This document shows, piece by piece, positions 7,377-15,230 of a stretch of 37,617 bases of DNA. The first letter of the stretch is position 1. Every line of letters starts with the position of its first letter. The position numbers and the translations under genes are program-made. The notes beneath the pieces were generated by a model that ran no database searches, was not told the origin of the DNA, and worked only from the letters and a program-made list of their open reading frames with translations. This stretch comes from an uncultured Christensenella sp. (GTDB taxonomy: Bacteria > Bacillota > Clostridia > Christensenellales > Borkfalkiaceae): contig CAJTPJ010000010.1 of the NCBI GenBank assembly GCA_910578145.1, positions 1 to 37,617 on the forward strand. The letters are read 5' to 3'.

Positions 7377-10300
7377 TGTTAGTCTCCTTTCTCACGATTT
7401 CCACTACGTCCGCGCACTTTACCGAGCCGCAAGCGCGTTCCTCGGTTTCGTTTAAAGAAAGCCCGCAACTGCCGCCCGCACGGCAATAACTGCACGCGGA
7501 TTCTACGGGCGATGGCGCTATGTTGCCCGACTTCATCTCTTTTACGCCGACTTCGGCAATTAGCGTGGAATACTTTAAAAAGTACGAAAAATCGTCGCCC
7601 GTCATAACGTTGTCCAGCCGCCGCCCCTGATAGTACGCCTCTACGTAGGCGCTTTTCTGTTTGGGCTGAACGGAAGAATCAGAGGCTAAAACCACGTCGT
7701 CGCCGCCGTCCATAAAGCCTTGAAGCCGAAAAACGCCGTCGTTTTTTTCGCGGTATTCCACCGACGCGGGGAAGTAATACGCGCCCGCCGCGCGCTTGCC
7801 GTTTGCCGCCGCCAAAAGGTACAAGGGCAACTGCAACTTAGTGCCCATATAATATTTGGTAGCCGAGGCGTCTATCACACCCGTTTTATAGTCTATAACG
7901 CGGACGAGCCCGCCGCTTTCGTCAACGCGGTCTATCCTGCCGTACACTTTGGCTCCGCCGTCAAGCCGCACTTCGCCCGCGCTTTCCGCACGCGAAAAAA
8001 CGAACGATGAATTTTTAAGCTGGTCGTACATTCCAAGCGAAATTTTTACGGCTTCCGAGATAAGTTCGCCAGCCGCGTACTCGCCGCTTTTAGTGCTTAC
8101 CAGCGAGGAATAGGGCGCTTTTGAAAGTTTTTCCTCCGCAAGATTTACGGCAAGTGTTTCAAATTGATTTTTATCTTCCGTAGCGGCGACGCTTGCCGCA
8201 AGCTCCTGCAAAATTTCGTGTATGAAATTGCCTGCGTCAACGGCGCGCATAGCCCCTTCTTCCCGCTCGTAAGCCTTTAAACCTTGCCTTATAAAGCAGA
8301 GGTACGGGCAAGTAAAATACGTTTCAAGCGTGGTGGGAGAAAGCCCGTCGTTTTTAAAATACAAGCGTTGCCCGCAGGATATATTGCGTTTAACGGGGAT
8401 TTTAACAGCCGCTTCGGCTTGGTCTTCAAAGCCCGCGCGCTTTAAAAATTCGTACACCGACGAGGCGGCGCGTTCGGACGAGTATTTTCTAAGCCAGCGG
8501 ATAGCCGGCAATTTTTCACAACAGTAAAACGCCGCGTTTTTTTCAAGCGACTTGATATCCAAGGGCGCAAGGCGGTTGCCGTTGCCCGTTAAAAACGCGT
8601 TTAAAGCGTAAGTTATTATTTCGCTTGCGCCGCTTTCTTCGCCGTCAAGGCGGGTTGGATATGAAAGGTACAGCCTTTCCCTAAACGCGCAGATATTAAG
8701 CGCCACGGTTTCTCTGCGGCGCGCGTTTACCTGCCTTATCTTGGGGGATATGTTTAGGTTAACGCCCTCTAACGCCGATATTTCGCGGTCGGTCAAAAGC
8801 GAGGTGTCCGCGCTTGCTTCCGGCACTTCGCCCGTAAGCCTCGCGGCAAAAACCACGTTGCTGCCCGTATTGGCGGTTGCCGCAAGGTCGCCCACGAAAA
8901 CCGCGTCCGCCTTGGGAGGAATAAGCGAAATTTCCGCCGCGGAAAAGCCGCTTTTCAAAATTTTAATAAATTCGGAGGGCGAAGCGTCCGCGGCAATATT
9001 TTCCGCCTCGTCCAAAACTTGCGTAACCGCGCCGAAAGCGCGCAGTGAAAACTGTGCGGCGGCGGGGCGCTCGTCCTTATAAGTTTCCGCAGTATTTTTA
9101 AGCGTATTTTCAACGCCGTAAAGCTGTAATAACTGCCTTATACCCCCGCATATAGCCGAGTTTCCGCCCTTTAAAGGTATAAGCGACAGCCCTTTTAAAA
9201 AGGTTTCGCGCACCCGTTCCACCGCCCCAAAGTCAAACCCGAGGCTTTCTAAAATTTCCACGTCGGGCTTGCGTTTTACGCCGCCGCGGAAATTTGCAAG
9301 CCGTAGCGCATAGTTGCGGAAAATATCTTTATCCGCCTGCGCCGCGGGAAAAAACGGCGAAGCTATAATTTTATCGAGGTCGGCAAACCTGCACCCCGAA
9401 AGCGCACAGCCGATGAAGTTTATTATAAAACCCGTAAGCGGATGTTCCGACAAAGACAGCCGCCTGTCCGCATAGTACGGTATTTTGTAGCGCGAAAACA
9501 CCCGCGCAAGCGCACGCCCGCCGCCGTCCAAGTCGGGCAGCATTACCGAAATTTTTGCGTACCTTTCGCCGCCGCGCACCAGCCCCTTTATAGTAGCCGC
9601 TATAAACTCAAGCTCTTCCTCTCCGTCAGTCGCTTCCAAAACGCGCACGCGGTCGGTGGCAAGTTTTTCGGCGTAAAAACTTTCCGGGTTGAAAACGCTG
9701 CGCCTTAACTTGTCCGCTTCTGGCAATACCGCGCCGCCGTCGTAAAAACTTTTAGCTCCGCCGTACTCCGCGGCGATAGCGTTAAAAGCCGCGCCCGCCT
9801 CGTTTACGTAAATGTCCTCCCTGCCGCCTATAAACAGCCCGTAAACGCAATCCGCCGCAGAAAACGCCGCGCGCACGCACTCCTGCGACGTGCAGGTAAG
9901 AGCCTGAAAACCTAAAAACACAACCGCGTTGCCGCGGATTTTGGGGCTTTTTTCTATAACTTCGGGCAGTTGGCGGAGATATCCGTTTCTATCCTGAAAG
10001 CCGCTTTCTTTAAGATAATTTTCGTAAGCGGCGTAAATGATAGCTACGTCGTGCAACTTTCCGCCGAGCAGCCCGCCGCCTTCGGCTGCCTTTGCCGCGT
10101 CCGCCGCGGAAACGCGCGAGGAATATAAAAGCGCAATGGTGTCGTAAACGGTTTTTGCCGCCGCCGCGGTGGAAAGTTTTTTAAACAGCTTTAAATTTTG
10201 TTTGTTTTCTTCTATAATCTTTCTAACCGCCATAGCCGAACCCTGACCCGAAAGCACGCGATCGGGCTTGCCGTTTTCTGTGGACAGAAAACGGGCAAAC

Positions 10301-10482
10301 GTGTAAACGGAGGTTGAAAACGTGCCGCCCACCGCCGCGCAAACGGTGCGTTCGGCGGCAAGGGTAAGCCTGTCCTCGCAAAAAACCACCGTTTTTACGC
10401 CCTTAGCCTCGTTATTTTTTATAATTTTTTTCAAATTCAACAGCGCCGTTGACAGCATAGCGCAGTTTACCGAGTAAATCAT
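7363..10482 (-). CDS. addB: AddB subunit (iron-sulfur nuclease, inactive helicase fold)
   Basis: 1,039 residues from ATG at 10482; the GTG at 10500 lies upstream of the -10 box and is rejected. The C-terminal part holds the AddB hallmark: a first cysteine in TCPYLCF, then CSYCRAGGSC with 3- and 6-residue spacing, matching the 4Fe-4S cluster ligands known for AddB. Between them is a RecB-like nuclease core (GNFIHEIL, GRIDRVDE, VIDYKTG, QLPLYLLA). It partners AddA, cutting the other strand and carrying the Chi-reading role in this family. The N-terminus lacks the GxxGxGK(S/T) P-loop usually found near residue 10 of AddB; it begins MIYSVNCAMLSTALLNLKK. It is first in the addBA operon, from a TGnTATAAT promoter touching the start codon. 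Confidence 0.95.
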   Translation of the reverse strand: MIYSVNCAMLSTALLNLKKIIKNNEAKGVKTVVFCEDRLTLAAERTVCAAVGGTFSTSVYTFARFLSTENGKPDRVLSGQGSAMAVRKIIEENKQNLKLFKKLSTAAAAKTVYDTIALLYSSRVSAADAAKAAEGGGLLGGKLHDVAIIYAAYENYLKESGFQDRNGYLRQLPEVIEKSPKIRGNAVVFLGFQALTCTSQECVRAAFSAADCVYGLFIGGREDIYVNEAGAAFNAIAAEYGGAKSFYDGGAVLPEADKLRRSVFNPESFYAEKLATDRVRVLEATDGEEELEFIAATIKGLVRGGERYAKISVMLPDLDGGGRALARVFSRYKIPYYADRRLSLSEHPLTGFIINFIGCALSGCRFADLDKIIASPFFPAAQADKDIFRNYALRLANFRGGVKRKPDVEILESLGFDFGAVERVRETFLKGLSLIPLKGGNSAICGGIRQLLQLYGVENTLKNTAETYKDERPAAAQFSLRAFGAVTQVLDEAENIAADASPSEFIKILKSGFSAAEISLIPPKADAVFVGDLAATANTGSNVVFAARLTGEVPEASADTSLLTDREISALEGVNLNISPKIRQVNARRRETVALNICAFRERLYLSYPTRLDGEESGASEIITYALNAFLTGNGNRLAPLDIKSLEKNAAFYCCEKLPAIRWLRKYSSERAASSVYEFLKRAGFEDQAEAAVKIPVKRNISCGQRLYFKNDGLSPTTLETYFTCPYLCFIRQGLKAYEREEGAMRAVDAGNFIHEILQELAASVAATEDKNQFETLAVNLAEEKLSKAPYSSLVSTKSGEYAAGELISEAVKISLGMYDQLKNSSFVFSRAESAGEVRLDGGAKVYGRIDRVDESGGLVRVIDYKTGVIDASATKYYMGTKLQLPLYLLAAANGKRAAGAYYFPASVEYREKNDGVFRLQGFMDGGDDVVLASDSSVQPKQKSAYVEAYYQGRRLDNVMTGDDFSYFLKYSTLIAEVGVKEMKSGNIAPSPVESACSYCRAGGSCGLSLNETEERACGSVKCADVVEIVRKETNNGTD

Positions 10483-10497
10483 AAACACATTATAGCA
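10483..10497 (-). promoter_or_regulatory. Extended -10 promoter of addBA, leaderless geometry
   Basis: TGCTATAAT (TG at -15/-14 plus a perfect TATAAT at 10489-10494), then six bases (GTGTTT), then the addB ATG. There is no ribosome site and no good -35 (TTAATT at 17 bp), which fits an extended -10 promoter with transcription starting at the A of the ATG. Confidence 0.7.
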
Positions 10498-10538
10498 CAC
10501 CCGCGCGCGTAAATTAAAGATTTTAATGGCAAAAAGTT

Positions 10539-10567
10539 TTTACAATTTCAATTTTATGTGTTATAAT
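10539..10567 (+). promoter_or_regulatory. Sigma-A type promoter of the lipoprotein operon
   Basis: TTTACA (10539-10544), 17-bp spacer, TATAAT (10562-10567) with TG one base before it. It is divergent from the addBA promoter. The leader contains a short GGAAGC/GCTTCC stem (10582-10596) and the ribosome site AAAGG at 10605-10609. Confidence 0.8.
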
Positions 10568-10614
10568 GTAAAAAATATTTTGGAAGCGGGGCTTCCGCAG
10601 TTTTAAAGGTGTTT

Positions 10615-11724
10615 ATGAAAAAACGAATAGGCGTTTTGGCTGTAACCGTAGCCGCAAGCTGTGCCGTGATAATTTCCGGTTGCACGGGCTGCGCGGGTTG
10701 CAACGGAAGCTCGCGCAATATCGCGGCGCTTGAATCAAATTGGTACGCAAATACCCACTTTAAAAAAATTCAGCCGACCTTTATCGACGCAAATAAAGAA
10801 ATTATAACTTATAAGGTTACGCAGGATATAGGCACGGCGCTTAACGATAATTATTCGGTAAGGTATTCCGACGGAGAGTATACCACTACTTTCTACGCTA
10901 CCACGTTCGATAAGACCAGATACGCTGCCGAAGAGTACCGCGACGCTTACCCCGACGACCTTATAGTTTACTACTATAAAACCGAACTTTCGATAGACAC
11001 CGTAACGTTTAAATACGGCGGCGAAGAGCGGGTTTTTAAGGGCGACAGCGTTGTTACCGAGTGCTATTTTATGCCCGTAGAAAACGATTTGCGCCCGTTG
11101 TATTCCAGCCAGACGATTAAGTCGGTTTCGCCTGCGGCGTACAAAGTTAAAAACGTTGACGAGGCTTACGTAGTTAACGATTGCGAGTATAAAACATATT
11201 ACTCCTACGACGAAAAGGAAGTTAAATATGCGAAAACCGTGATAAAGGACGGCAACGGCGAAAGGGAAAAACCCGTTGTCAATCTTGAAAAGGCGCCCAA
11301 CACGGTGTTTGATATAAGCTCTTTAAACGTTGCGGTGCGCGCCAACAGAATTTCCGCAAACCTTTCGCAAAAAGTTAGTATGTACGCGCCTGCGGGCAAC
11401 CTGCAAAACTATAATTTACTTGGCGGGGAGCTTGCGCTGGGCGAACACGAAAGACCTATTATCGAAAGCGAGTTGAAAGAAAACAAACTTTTCGTACCCG
11501 AAAAGGACGGGGAAAACGAAAAACCGCTTGAAACCGTTGCGATAGGCGTTCAATACGACGGCGAACTTTCTGGCGTTTCGCAAATTTATTGGTTTACGAA
11601 AATAACCAACCCTATAAACAACGTAGGACGCGCCACTATGGTTAAAATGTCCGTTCCCATAACTTACAGCCTTGGAACGCTGAATTATACTTTACAAGAA
11701 ATACAAAGTACACTTAACAGATAA
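10615..11724 (+). CDS. Unknown lipoprotein
   Basis: 369 residues from ATG at 10615, chosen because AAAGG lies 5 bp upstream; a GTG at 10609 is in frame but overlaps the ribosome site. The N-terminus is a lipoprotein signal: MKKR, a hydrophobic core, then the lipobox ISGC at about residue 24, with the unusual run CTGCAGC that supplies two more cysteines right after the lipidated one. The mature part has no transmembrane segment and reads as a beta-rich extracytoplasmic domain with Tyr/Thr-rich strands; no family is recognised. It is cotranscribed with the membrane protein gene 15 bp downstream, so the two may work together at the membrane (inference). Confidence 0.85.
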   Translation: MKKRIGVLAVTVAASCAVIISGCTGCAGCNGSSRNIAALESNWYANTHFKKIQPTFIDANKEIITYKVTQDIGTALNDNYSVRYSDGEYTTTFYATTFDKTRYAAEEYRDAYPDDLIVYYYKTELSIDTVTFKYGGEERVFKGDSVVTECYFMPVENDLRPLYSSQTIKSVSPAAYKVKNVDEAYVVNDCEYKTYYSYDEKEVKYAKTVIKDGNGEREKPVVNLEKAPNTVFDISSLNVAVRANRISANLSQKVSMYAPAGNLQNYNLLGGELALGEHERPIIESELKENKLFVPEKDGENEKPLETVAIGVQYDGELSGVSQIYWFTKITNPINNVGRATMVKMSVPITYSLGTLNYTLQEIQSTLNR

Positions 11725-11739
11725 AAGCGGAGGATAGTT

Positions 11740-12471
11740 ATGCCGCATCTTTTAACGCCGCCGCACGTTTACGGCTGGCAGCATATAGTTTATCTTTTGG
11801 TATTTTTAATACCCGCGGCGGGAACGCTTGCGCTTATTAAACTTAAAGTTAAAAGCGAAAAAACTAATACTATAATTATGAAATGCGTTGGCGGACTTTT
11901 GTTTGCAACCGTTGCGGTAAACAGAATTTCGCTTATAGAATTCTACGGTTCAACGCTTGCGTTAATCCCCAACACTTTCTGCGGAATTACTAACCTTTTA
12001 TTCGGACTGTGGGCGATTTTCGGCAAAAAGAATTCTTTGCCTTTCCACTTCTTCGTTTATGCGGGGTTCTGGGGCGGGGTAGTCAATTTGTTTTACCCCA
12101 CCTATCTCGGGCAAAACGAGTCGTTTATGTACCTGCCAACGATTACGGGTTTACTCCACCACAGCTTTGCGTTTTATCTTGCAATACTTTTATTGATGAC
12201 AGGTTACGTAAAACCCGAGCTTAAAAGGTTTTACGCGTTTCCCGTAGGAATGAGTTTCGTAATGGTTTACGGCGTTTTCCTTTTGGACGTTTCAAATCAA
12301 ACTATTCCGGACGGAGCTATGTATATTTTTGAAGCCGTAGTGCCCGGCACTTTTTTAACCTGGTACGTGGTTTATCCCGCTATGATTTTGGCGTCCTTAG
12401 GGCTGTTGTGCCTGTGGGAAAAAGTAATTTGCCCCCGATATATATTAAAGAAAACCCAACAAACGGCGTAA
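11740..12471 (+). CDS. TIGR02206/YwaF-like integral membrane protein
   Basis: 243 residues with about seven hydrophobic segments. The layout matches the TIGR02206 (YwaF) family: an N-terminal 'HVYGWQHIVYLL', a central 'GLLHHSFAFYLAILLLMTGYVKP' and a final segment near residue 200-225. The His pair in GLLHHSF and the acidic/polar residues near 'WGGVVNLFYPTY' are the kind of conserved membrane positions seen in this family, whose function is not established. A GGAGG ribosome site lies 6-7 bp before the ATG. It is the second gene of the operon with the lipoprotein and is followed by the inverted repeat copy 2, whose hairpin can terminate this strand too. Confidence 0.8.
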   Translation: MPHLLTPPHVYGWQHIVYLLVFLIPAAGTLALIKLKVKSEKTNTIIMKCVGGLLFATVAVNRISLIEFYGSTLALIPNTFCGITNLLFGLWAIFGKKNSLPFHFFVYAGFWGGVVNLFYPTYLGQNESFMYLPTITGLLHHSFAFYLAILLLMTGYVKPELKRFYAFPVGMSFVMVYGVFLLDVSNQTIPDGAMYIFEAVVPGTFLTWYVVYPAMILASLGLLCLWEKVICPRYILKKTQQTA

Positions 12472-12480
12472 AAATGCCGT

Positions 12481-12590
12481 CGATAAAGCGCAATTCCCAT
12501 AGGGAATTAAAAACTAAATTTTTTTGAGTTGCACTTTCAAGCGAAACAAAAGGCTCTTGGACAAATAGTCCAAGAGCCTTTAAATATGTG
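12481..12590 (-). repeat. Dispersed intergenic repeat, copy 2 (inverted relative to copy 1)
   Basis: Read on the minus strand it matches 1917-2028 over its whole length: AT-rich lead-in, 14-bp hairpin, the invariant box CGCTTGAAAGTGCAACTC, AT spacer, the palindromic core AATTCCCTATGGGAATT, and GCGCTTTATCG. The hairpin end again faces the stop codon of an adjacent gene (here the lipoprotein gene ending at 12604). It fills almost the whole 132-bp gap between two convergent genes. Confidence 0.85.
12549..12581. terminator. Bidirectional terminator hairpin (repeat copy 2)
   Basis: Perfect 14-bp stem AAAGGCTCTTGGAC / GTCCAAGAGCCTTT with a 5-base loop. On the minus strand it is followed by TTTTGTTTC, serving the DUF4832-type gene. 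On the plus strand T residues also follow the arm, serving the YwaF-like gene. Confidence 0.85.
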
Positions 12591-12603
12591 TTTAATTCCA
12601 CCG

Positions 12604-13998
12604 TTAAGCGGAAATGCGTTCAAAACTGCCTATTTTATTGGCTTTGAGGTCGTCGTTCCACAACCCGTCGTTTGCAAATTTCACACAGTACAGAGGCGCG
12701 CTTTGCAACTCTTCTCCGTAAATACGCAGATAAACGTCGTATTTCCCGCTTTCAAGACTATGCTCCACGTCGAATTCAAGCTCATCCTTTACGGTAATTT
12801 CCCCATATTCCGCAATATACACCGCCGCGCCGGTACTGTCTGTAAATATCAGCTTTGCCTGCTTGTTCCTGTTCAAATTTCCAAATCCCGCGTTTTGCAA
12901 CGTAAGGCGGACGTTCAGCTTTTCAGACGAGGGCGAGTAAGTAAATACCGAGTTTTTCAATACAAATCTGTATCCCAAACGGTTCTGTATGTAAGTAAAG
13001 GCGGTTTTGCCGTAATATTGTTTTTCTAATCCGCAAGCTTCGGTATAAAAGGTGTTTTTCCACTTTTTGATTACTCTGTTATCCCACTCCGCATTCAGAT
13101 AACTTAAATGAATTTTATTCATTTCGGGCAGGCAATTTTCAATATTGTGGAGCGGGCTGTCGGGGACGGCAACTTCACCGCCGAACGGCAAATGAGCGTT
13201 TTGGGCGCTTAAAAAATTTATATCGCGCTCTCTGTTACGGTAAGTACCCAAATCATTTTCGGAGCCAAGATATCCGTCGTTATACAAGCCTAATCTGTAA
13301 GCCTTTTCGTCGGGCGATATTGAAATTTCTTCAACCTTATCGTCAGGTACGTTAATATAATTGTATATCATTTCAGGCGTCCGCACCAACACGGGTATCT
13401 CGGAAGCGACGGTTAAAAAAGCGTTTATAAGCGGTGTTATATTCTCCGGCTTTGCCGCCGCACTCGTATGCATTTCGCCCCAAGGACCTATAAGTCCCGT
13501 TTCAATAGCGGTGACCGTATTCACGTAACGGTTGAGCACAAAACAAATACTCTCGACGTGCTCCAGCATTATTTCGAGAGCCGACTCCTTATCGGCACTG
13601 CCTATATAACCGGGATCGTAAGCAAACCTCACAATCGCATTTTTGTCGTTTTCTTTAAGAAAAGAAAGCAACGCGTCCAACCCTTCCAACGCATCATCGG
13701 TGAGCGGCTTGTCTGCCACGTTATTTACCTCCGCCGAAAACGCGCTTATATCGCAACGCAAATGATATAGCTGCGTTTGCGAATTTATTAAGTTCTTATT
13801 GTACGTCGCTCCGCTTTCGTTGATTTTGACATATACAGGACGGTAAAATCCCTGGTCGGGATTAGATATTTCCTCCGTGCTTTCCTCGTAATTCAAATCC
13901 TGAACGTGCTTTTCGCCTGCGTCGTGGTTACCACACGCGGCAAAAACTGCGGAAATGATAAAAATCGATAAAATTATCGCTGTTAATCTTACTTTCAT
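12604..13998 (-). CDS. DUF4874/DUF4832-type lipoprotein
   Basis: 464 residues. Signal peptide with lipobox VFAAC near residue 21, so a membrane-anchored lipoprotein. The N-terminal half opens with 'EISNPDQGFYRP', the NPxxGFY entry motif of DUF4874, and continues as a TIM-barrel-like region (LRCDISAFS, IVRFAYDP, TAIETGLIGPWGEMH) that resembles a glycoside-hydrolase barrel. The C-terminal half (~330-464) is a beta-sandwich like DUF4832, ending 'CVKFANDGLWND'. Proteins of this pair are secreted and thought to act on polysaccharides, but no activity is established. Ribosome site AAGGA lies 8 bp upstream. It stands alone with its own promoter and ends on the dispersed repeat. Confidence 0.82.
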   Translation of the reverse strand: MKVRLTAIILSIFIISAVFAACGNHDAGEKHVQDLNYEESTEEISNPDQGFYRPVYVKINESGATYNKNLINSQTQLYHLRCDISAFSAEVNNVADKPLTDDALEGLDALLSFLKENDKNAIVRFAYDPGYIGSADKESALEIMLEHVESICFVLNRYVNTVTAIETGLIGPWGEMHTSAAAKPENITPLINAFLTVASEIPVLVRTPEMIYNYINVPDDKVEEISISPDEKAYRLGLYNDGYLGSENDLGTYRNRERDINFLSAQNAHLPFGGEVAVPDSPLHNIENCLPEMNKIHLSYLNAEWDNRVIKKWKNTFYTEACGLEKQYYGKTAFTYIQNRLGYRFVLKNSVFTYSPSSEKLNVRLTLQNAGFGNLNRNKQAKLIFTDSTGAAVYIAEYGEITVKDELEFDVEHSLESGKYDVYLRIYGEELQSAPLYCVKFANDGLWNDDLKANKIGSFERISA

Positions 13999-14023
13999 AT
14001 ATACAATCCTTATGTTTTTTACA

Positions 14024-14052
14024 AATTTAAGGCAATAGTATCATATCGTCAA
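14024..14052 (-). promoter_or_regulatory. Promoter of the DUF4832-type lipoprotein gene
   Basis: TTGACG (14047-14052), 17-bp spacer, TAAATT (14024-14029) on the minus strand, about 25 bp before the ATG at 13998 with an AAGGA ribosome site in between. This is a normal leadered arrangement. Confidence 0.6.
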
Positions 14053-14133
14053 TAAACAAGCGGTTGATAAATTCGGAGGCGTTTTTACGCTTTAAATAAT
14101 ATTTAATTACGGTTTTCAACAGTTTTAAACCTG

Positions 14134-15078
14134 TTACGAAACCACGTTGCGGGGAGTTCCGTTGATAAACGCTTTAAGATTGCCCGCCACTATTCCAACC
14201 AGCCTTTCCCTGGTTTCGTGAGCTACCCACGCTATATGCGGGGTTATAATACAGTTTTTAGCGGTGTTTAACGGGTTATCGGCAAGCATAGGCTCAACCG
14301 CCACGGTATCCAAAGCCGCTCCTGCCAGCCTACCGCAATTAAGCGCATCCGCAAGCGCCTGCTCGTCGATAAGTCCGCCGCGGGCGGTATTTATAAGCAC
14401 TGCGTCGGGCTTCATAAGCGCAAGCGAGTTTTTATTTATAATGCCGCGCGTACCCTCGTTAAGCGGACAGTGAAGCGAAACTATATCGCATATTTCAAGC
14501 ATTTCGTTAAACGGAATTTGTTTAAACGGACAGTCCGTTCGGGGCGTGCGCGTGGAAACGTAAACTTCCGCGCCGAACGCCTGCGCAATTTTAGCCACCG
14601 CGCTTCCTATATTTCCATAACCCAACACGCCGAACTTTTTACCGTACAGCTCGCGCGTGGGGTAAGGGAAATAACAAAAAGTTTTGCTGTTTATCCAATC
14701 GCCCGCCTTAACCGAGCGGGTATATTCGTTTATTTTGCCGTAAAGATTTAAAAGCAGGGCAAACGCGTGCTGGCTTACGGCGTGGGTAGAATAGTCGGGC
14801 GCGTTGCATACGGTAACGCCGTGGCGGCGGCAAGCCTTTAAATCCACCACGTTATAGCCCGTGGCAAAAGTGCCCACGTACTTTATTTTAGGGCAAGCCG
14901 AAAGCAACGCTTCGTCCACCTCAACTTTATTTACTATCAACGCGTCAACGTCGCGGCAGAGTTCAAAAAGTTGCTCCCGTGAAATTTCGCCGAAAAATTT
15001 GCATTCGCCTAATTCTTTAAATACGTTTAAATTTAACTTATCGTCTACAATCGCGCTTGTGTTTATTGCTATTTTCAT
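14134..15078 (-). CDS. D-2-hydroxyacid dehydrogenase (NAD-dependent)
   Basis: 314 residues. The Rossmann nucleotide-binding motif is GYGNIG (153-158). The catalytic triad of the family is complete: Arg233 in NTARGG, Glu262 in VEPM, His281 in TPHIAW. The enzyme reduces a 2-keto acid to the D-2-hydroxy acid, or the reverse. Overall pattern and length are closest to glycerate dehydrogenase/hydroxypyruvate reductase or D-lactate-type members; the exact substrate cannot be fixed from sequence. Acidic residues that usually select NAD over NADP at the end of strand beta-2 are not obvious ('VSTRTPR' follows, with two Arg), so NADPH use is possible. It is monocistronic, with TATAAT 7 bp before the ATG and no ribosome site. 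Confidence 0.93.
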   Translation of the reverse strand: MKIAINTSAIVDDKLNLNVFKELGECKFFGEISREQLFELCRDVDALIVNKVEVDEALLSACPKIKYVGTFATGYNVVDLKACRRHGVTVCNAPDYSTHAVSQHAFALLLNLYGKINEYTRSVKAGDWINSKTFCYFPYPTRELYGKKFGVLGYGNIGSAVAKIAQAFGAEVYVSTRTPRTDCPFKQIPFNEMLEICDIVSLHCPLNEGTRGIINKNSLALMKPDAVLINTARGGLIDEQALADALNCGRLAGAALDTVAVEPMLADNPLNTAKNCIITPHIAWVAHETRERLVGIVAGNLKAFINGTPRNVVS

Positions 15079-15085
15079 ATGCGTT

Positions 15086-15114
15086 ATTATACACTAAAAC
15101 GTTACGAAAATCAA
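15086..15114 (-). promoter_or_regulatory. Promoter of the dehydrogenase gene, leaderless geometry
   Basis: TTGATT (15109-15114), exactly 17 bp, TATAAT (15086-15091), then 7 bp to the ATG at 15078. Transcription is predicted to begin at or within a base of the start codon. Confidence 0.75.
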
Positions 15115-15184
15115 CGGATTTTATAACTATAACGCTAGCGATGATTTTTAATTGCCGCTAACTTTTTTTATATAACGTTTTCCA

Positions 15185-15222
15185 CATAAAAATAAAAGCC
15201 CCCTACGCAGAAGCGTCGGGGG
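15185..15222 (-). terminator. Intrinsic terminator of the 2,206-residue surface protein gene
   Basis: On the minus strand, nine bases after the stop codon: CCCCCGACGC / GCGTAGGGGG around a TTCT loop, one mismatch, followed by C and TTTTATTTTT. Confidence 0.88.
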
Positions 15223-15230
15223 GATTTTAT

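Noticed and set aside
12481..12540. Resemblance of the dispersed repeat to an integron attC site (GCGCAAT ... GTTGCAC, palindromic core)
   Set aside because: The right core does not fit GTTRRRY, the spacing (~47 bp) is short for attC, the two copies are far apart and inverted, and no integron integrase is present.
15178..15186. DnaA-box-like TTTTCCACA
   Set aside because: Single copy, one mismatch from the consensus, in a short AT-rich gap with no cluster or dnaA/dnaN neighbours.
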